Shown here piece after piece: positions 29,470-31,561 of a DNA stretch of 31,561 nucleotides. The position numbers and the translations under genes are program-made. The DNA is from DATIHF01 sp035480955 (GTDB lineage: Bacteria > Patescibacteriota > Microgenomatia > Woykebacterales > RBG-16-39-9b): assembly GCA_035480955.1 (NCBI GenBank), contig DATIHF010000073.1, positions 1 through 31,561 on the forward strand. The letters are read 5' to 3'. Below the pieces are notes generated by a model. The model had not been told where the DNA came from. It was given only the letters and a program-made list of their open reading frames with translations, and made no database searches. The first letter of the stretch is position 1. Each line of letters begins with the position of its first letter.

Positions 29470-31278
29470 GTGAATCGCAGGGACCATCTTGGACCGCTCA
29501 CTTTTGATGAGCTGTCCTCTGCCTTTCCAAGGCAGTACCGAGAAATGCATCCCAACCAGAGGGAAGCATTCGAACGCATAGCCCAAGTAGGAGGTTCCGT
29601 CACCTTAGAAGCCCCGACTGGAAGTGGCAAAACAGCAATTGGTTACGCCACCCTTAGGGCGTTAGCAGAAAGAGGTGAAGGTCCTCTATTCTACGTTGTT
29701 CCAAACAAGGCTTTAGTAGGTCAAGTGCATACTTTGCACAGAGACCTCACAGAGGTATACGGACGGAATGAATATGAGTGTCTCTATTTCCCTGAGGAAA
29801 ACTACAGGGCAGATGAGATACCCTGTCTGCTTCTCACAGACTGCGTTCACCGAGTCGACCAGGAAACTGGTGAAACCTTTGGACGTGGGAGGCGTTGTCC
29901 CTACTATTGGGCCAAGTATCAGGCAAAGCAGAGTCCGATAGTCGTCTGCACAATGGCATTCTATCTCTTTACCCAGCTTTTCAGTCGGGAATGGGAGGAA
30001 CCTGCAGGCTTGGTCATTGATGAAGCCCATCAGATCGCTAAGGTGGTTCGCAACGCCCTGAGTTTTGAGATTTCGGGCTACCATCTCGCTAGGGCCATCC
30101 GACTTCTTGAGCCTTTTGCCCCAGAAGGAGCAGCTGGTCTTGAAGAGTTTCTCTCGACAATGAACCGCATTGTTAGGGTGAAACGTTCCAATACACCAAG
30201 TCTGCTCGAGGATACCGAAGTCCAAGAGCTGTTAATGGTCCTGATGCTCATCGACCATGACTTGTTGCAACGACGCCTTCAATCTGCTGTTACGTCAGGA
30301 GCCATTGATGTTGGTCAGCATGTCGAAGTTCTAACTAGAGTTGAGAGAATAGTGCGGGATCTCGTGCGTTATCTGCGTGCTTTCGAGTTCTCATTGCCAA
30401 CAGAGAATCGTAACCCTCTCAATTACACCTTTGCCTACCACGAAAGGGAACCAGTGGAGGGTAGAAGAGTAAACAACCGGCTCGTGGTTAAGGCATACCA
30501 TGTTGCCCCCTTGGTTAGAAGTTTGTTGTCTTCAAGTATGACATTGGCATACTCGGCGACTATTGGCGATGAGAATATCTTCGGATTCGAGACGGGTATT
30601 CGTCAACCGACCTTCCACTTTGGTTCAGACTTTCCCAACGAGAACACCCGTGTGTTCATGCCTACGAACACGCCAAACCTGGCAATGCAATCTCGTGGCC
30701 GTCGGGACCTTGCCAACAGCATTCGACGGATGGCTCGGGCCTGTCGCCGTTTCAATGATGCTGGACACCGTTGCCTTGTAATTGTGGTTTCGGATGCCGA
30801 GAGGCAGAGGTTTCTACGTATGGCAATTGAGGAAGGTGTTGACGTCGTTACCTATGGAGACGGGGTCAGTGCTCGGTTAGCTGCGGAGAGATTTCGTGAC
30901 CGAGGTGATGGTGGGGTGTTGTGTGGTACAGCCGCTAACTATGGAGAAGGGATTGATTTGCCAGACGGTAGGGCCCCTGTGATTTTCTTTCTCCGTCCTG
31001 CATACCCATCACCTCAAGACCCAGCGACCCAATTCGAGGAGCGGCGTTTTGGTAGCAGGCGTTGGTCAGTCTGGAACTGGCGTGTGATGATGGAGGCCCT
31101 TCAAGTCCGAGGTCGGAATGTACGGGGCGCGACAGACCTTGGGGTAACCTTCTTCATCTCTCAACAGTTTCGCCGATTCCTCTACGGTTCATTGCCAAAC
31201 TGGCTTCAACCGGCATATAGAGGAGAACTCACCTTTGACGAAGGAATAGAGGAAGCGTTGGAGGTGTTGGGGAGATAG
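29470..31278 (+). CDS. XPD/DinG-like superfamily 2 helicase, probable Fe-S type
   Basis: 602 aa, GTG start with AAGGAG about 7 nt upstream. Motifs: a Q-like HPNQREAFERI (27-37), Walker A APTGSGKT (48-55), motif Ia YVVPNKALVGQ, DEAH box VIDEAH (182-187), motif III-like LAYSATI, a C-terminal RecA domain with GTAANYGEGIDLPDG, and motif VI QVRGRNVRG. Between motifs Ia and II lie Cys104, Cys119, Cys125 and Cys143, the last in RRCPYYWAKYQ, which matches the CPYY element of the 4Fe-4S domain of XPD/DinG helicases. These enzymes unwind DNA or RNA-DNA hybrids 5'-3'. DinG-type helicases also work beside RAMP proteins in type IV CRISPR systems (known); a similar partnership with the upstream gene is inference. 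Codon use differs from the host-type genes. Confidence 0.88.
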   Translation: MNRRDHLGPLTFDELSSAFPRQYREMHPNQREAFERIAQVGGSVTLEAPTGSGKTAIGYATLRALAERGEGPLFYVVPNKALVGQVHTLHRDLTEVYGRNEYECLYFPEENYRADEIPCLLLTDCVHRVDQETGETFGRGRRCPYYWAKYQAKQSPIVVCTMAFYLFTQLFSREWEEPAGLVIDEAHQIAKVVRNALSFEISGYHLARAIRLLEPFAPEGAAGLEEFLSTMNRIVRVKRSNTPSLLEDTEVQELLMVLMLIDHDLLQRRLQSAVTSGAIDVGQHVEVLTRVERIVRDLVRYLRAFEFSLPTENRNPLNYTFAYHEREPVEGRRVNNRLVVKAYHVAPLVRSLLSSSMTLAYSATIGDENIFGFETGIRQPTFHFGSDFPNENTRVFMPTNTPNLAMQSRGRRDLANSIRRMARACRRFNDAGHRCLVIVVSDAERQRFLRMAIEEGVDVVTYGDGVSARLAAERFRDRGDGGVLCGTAANYGEGIDLPDGRAPVIFFLRPAYPSPQDPATQFEERRFGSRRWSVWNWRVMMEALQVRGRNVRGATDLGVTFFISQQFRRFLYGSLPNWLQPAYRGELTFDEGIEEALEVLGR

Positions 31279-31307
31279 GTAAAGGGTGCATCGCTAAATC
31301 AAATTCA

Positions 31308-31348
31308 GCGGGATTCAAGTTTTGAACAACTTGGTCCCGCCTTTTTTT
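31308..31348 (+). terminator. Intrinsic terminator after the helicase
   Basis: GCGGGA (31308-31313) pairs with TCCCGC (31335-31340), with an inner stem CAAGTT/AACTTG. It is followed by C and seven T (31342-31348). Strong, and it marks the right border of the island transcript. Confidence 0.92.
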
Positions 31349-31358
31349 GGCAAATTCA

Positions 31359-31387
31359 TTTACTCAATAGGTTTGGGTTGGTATAAT
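31359..31387 (+). promoter_or_regulatory. Promoter of the FtsA/PilM-like gene
   Basis: TTTACT (31359-31364), 17 nt, then extended -10 TGG-TATAAT (31379-31387), the same -10 as rpsO. The ATG follows 16 nt later, so the leader is about 10 nt with no Shine-Dalgarno. Confidence 0.75.
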
Positions 31388-31403
31388 AGTCTAATAAGCC
31401 TGC

Positions 31404-31561
31404 ATGAAATTAATTCCCAAACTAATCCCTTCTAAAAAAAATAAAATCGAACGCTTTGTCGTTATTGATATCGGACTTGGTCGAGTCAGTCTAGCGGTTT
31501 TTGATTCGACTGAGAGTGGACCAAAATTTGTCGGGGTGGGACGAAGGAGCTTCACCACTCC
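31404..31561 (+). CDS. Probable FtsA/PilM-type actin-fold ATPase, 5' end only
   Basis: Only 52 codons are inside the window. After a basic N-terminus (MKLIPKLIPSKKNKIERF) comes VVIDIGLGRVSLAVFDS, the phosphate-1 loop of actin-fold proteins (D.G...v.....). FtsA and PilM/ComM-type pilus proteins of Patescibacteria begin in this way. The rest is needed to tell cell-division FtsA from type IV pilus PilM. The sequence has the host-type composition again. Confidence 0.55.
   Translation, partial: MKLIPKLIPSKKNKIERFVVIDIGLGRVSLAVFDSTESGPKFVGVGRRSFTT

Larger units (their letters stand above)
28482..31348 (+). other. Foreign-looking two-gene island between alaS and the 31404 gene
   Basis: From the promoter at 28482 to the terminator at 31348, sequence texture changes. 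It is visibly richer in G+C, uses more CGN arginine and CTC/CTG leucine codons, has strong Shine-Dalgarno sites and longer, structured intergenic DNA. It is a self-contained unit: promoter, RAMP-like gene, structured RNA with terminator, helicase gene, terminator. No integrase, IS ends or tRNA attachment site are visible. The boundaries are inferred from composition and transcription signals. Confidence 0.6.

Noticed and set aside
29190..29630. Minus-strand ORF of 146 codons across the island spacer
   Set aside because: No ribosome site or recognisable domain; it overlaps the start of the helicase and the terminator hairpin.
28482..31348. CRISPR array accompanying the RAMP-like gene and helicase
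   Set aside because: No set of regularly spaced direct repeats of 20-40 nt is visible in the island or elsewhere in the window.
1..31561. Recoding of UGA (as in Gracilibacteria/SR1)
   Set aside because: grpE and other genes end at TGA and no conserved domain runs through an in-frame TGA.

Overview
The window reads as a chromosomal piece of a Candidate Phyla Radiation (Patescibacteria) genome, most likely of the Microgenomates type. This is inference from protein form. The housekeeping proteins are unusually compact: HrcA of 243 aa, IF-2 of 490 aa without an N-terminal extension, and AlaRS of 580 aa without its C-terminal domain. Secreted proteins share a short hydrophobic N-terminal anchor, and TGA is used as an ordinary stop. 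Genes are tightly packed, nearly all on the + strand, and several start very close to a good -10 box.

Layout. 1-654 (minus) is the N-terminal part of a membrane glycosyltransferase that runs off the left edge. 763-5303 is the heat-shock operon hrcA-grpE-(small membrane protein)-dnaK-dnaJ, with a compact CIRCE-like palindrome inside its promoter. 5302-5573 (minus) holds a short, promoter- and terminator-bounded RNA gene. It has a tRNA acceptor stem, T-arm and encoded CCA, but its D and anticodon regions do not fold normally. 5634-13304 carries three large exported proteins: two paralogues sharing an uncharacterised N-terminal domain flank a PQQ-sugar-dehydrogenase-like protein. Two of the three end in dockerin repeats and one ends in two carbohydrate-binding modules.

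13318-17243 is a transcription/translation block: nusA-infB, a degenerate DHH-family protein and rpsO. The nusA leader looks like an attenuator. After rpsO lies a 37-nt ghost of a second rpsO 3' end, then a structured leader and pnp. pnp runs on into a family 4 uracil-DNA glycosylase, RNase J and a Nudix hydrolase (to 22250). 22260-26626 has a small membrane protein (minus), ftsK, a RodZ-like protein, two small envelope proteins and a conserved hypothetical (minus). alaS follows (26728-28470).

28482-31348 is compositionally distinct, visibly richer in G+C and with strong Shine-Dalgarno sites. It encodes a 229-aa protein with RAMP/Cas7-like features, a structured intergenic RNA candidate ending in a UUCG-capped terminator, and an XPD/DinG-like helicase with candidate Fe-S cysteines. 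This two-protein-plus-RNA cassette looks horizontally acquired and is the best candidate here for an undescribed system. The window ends in the first 52 codons of a probable FtsA/PilM-type actin-fold protein.

All promoters, hairpins and folds were found by reading the sequence by hand. Family assignments rest on motif recognition without database searches.
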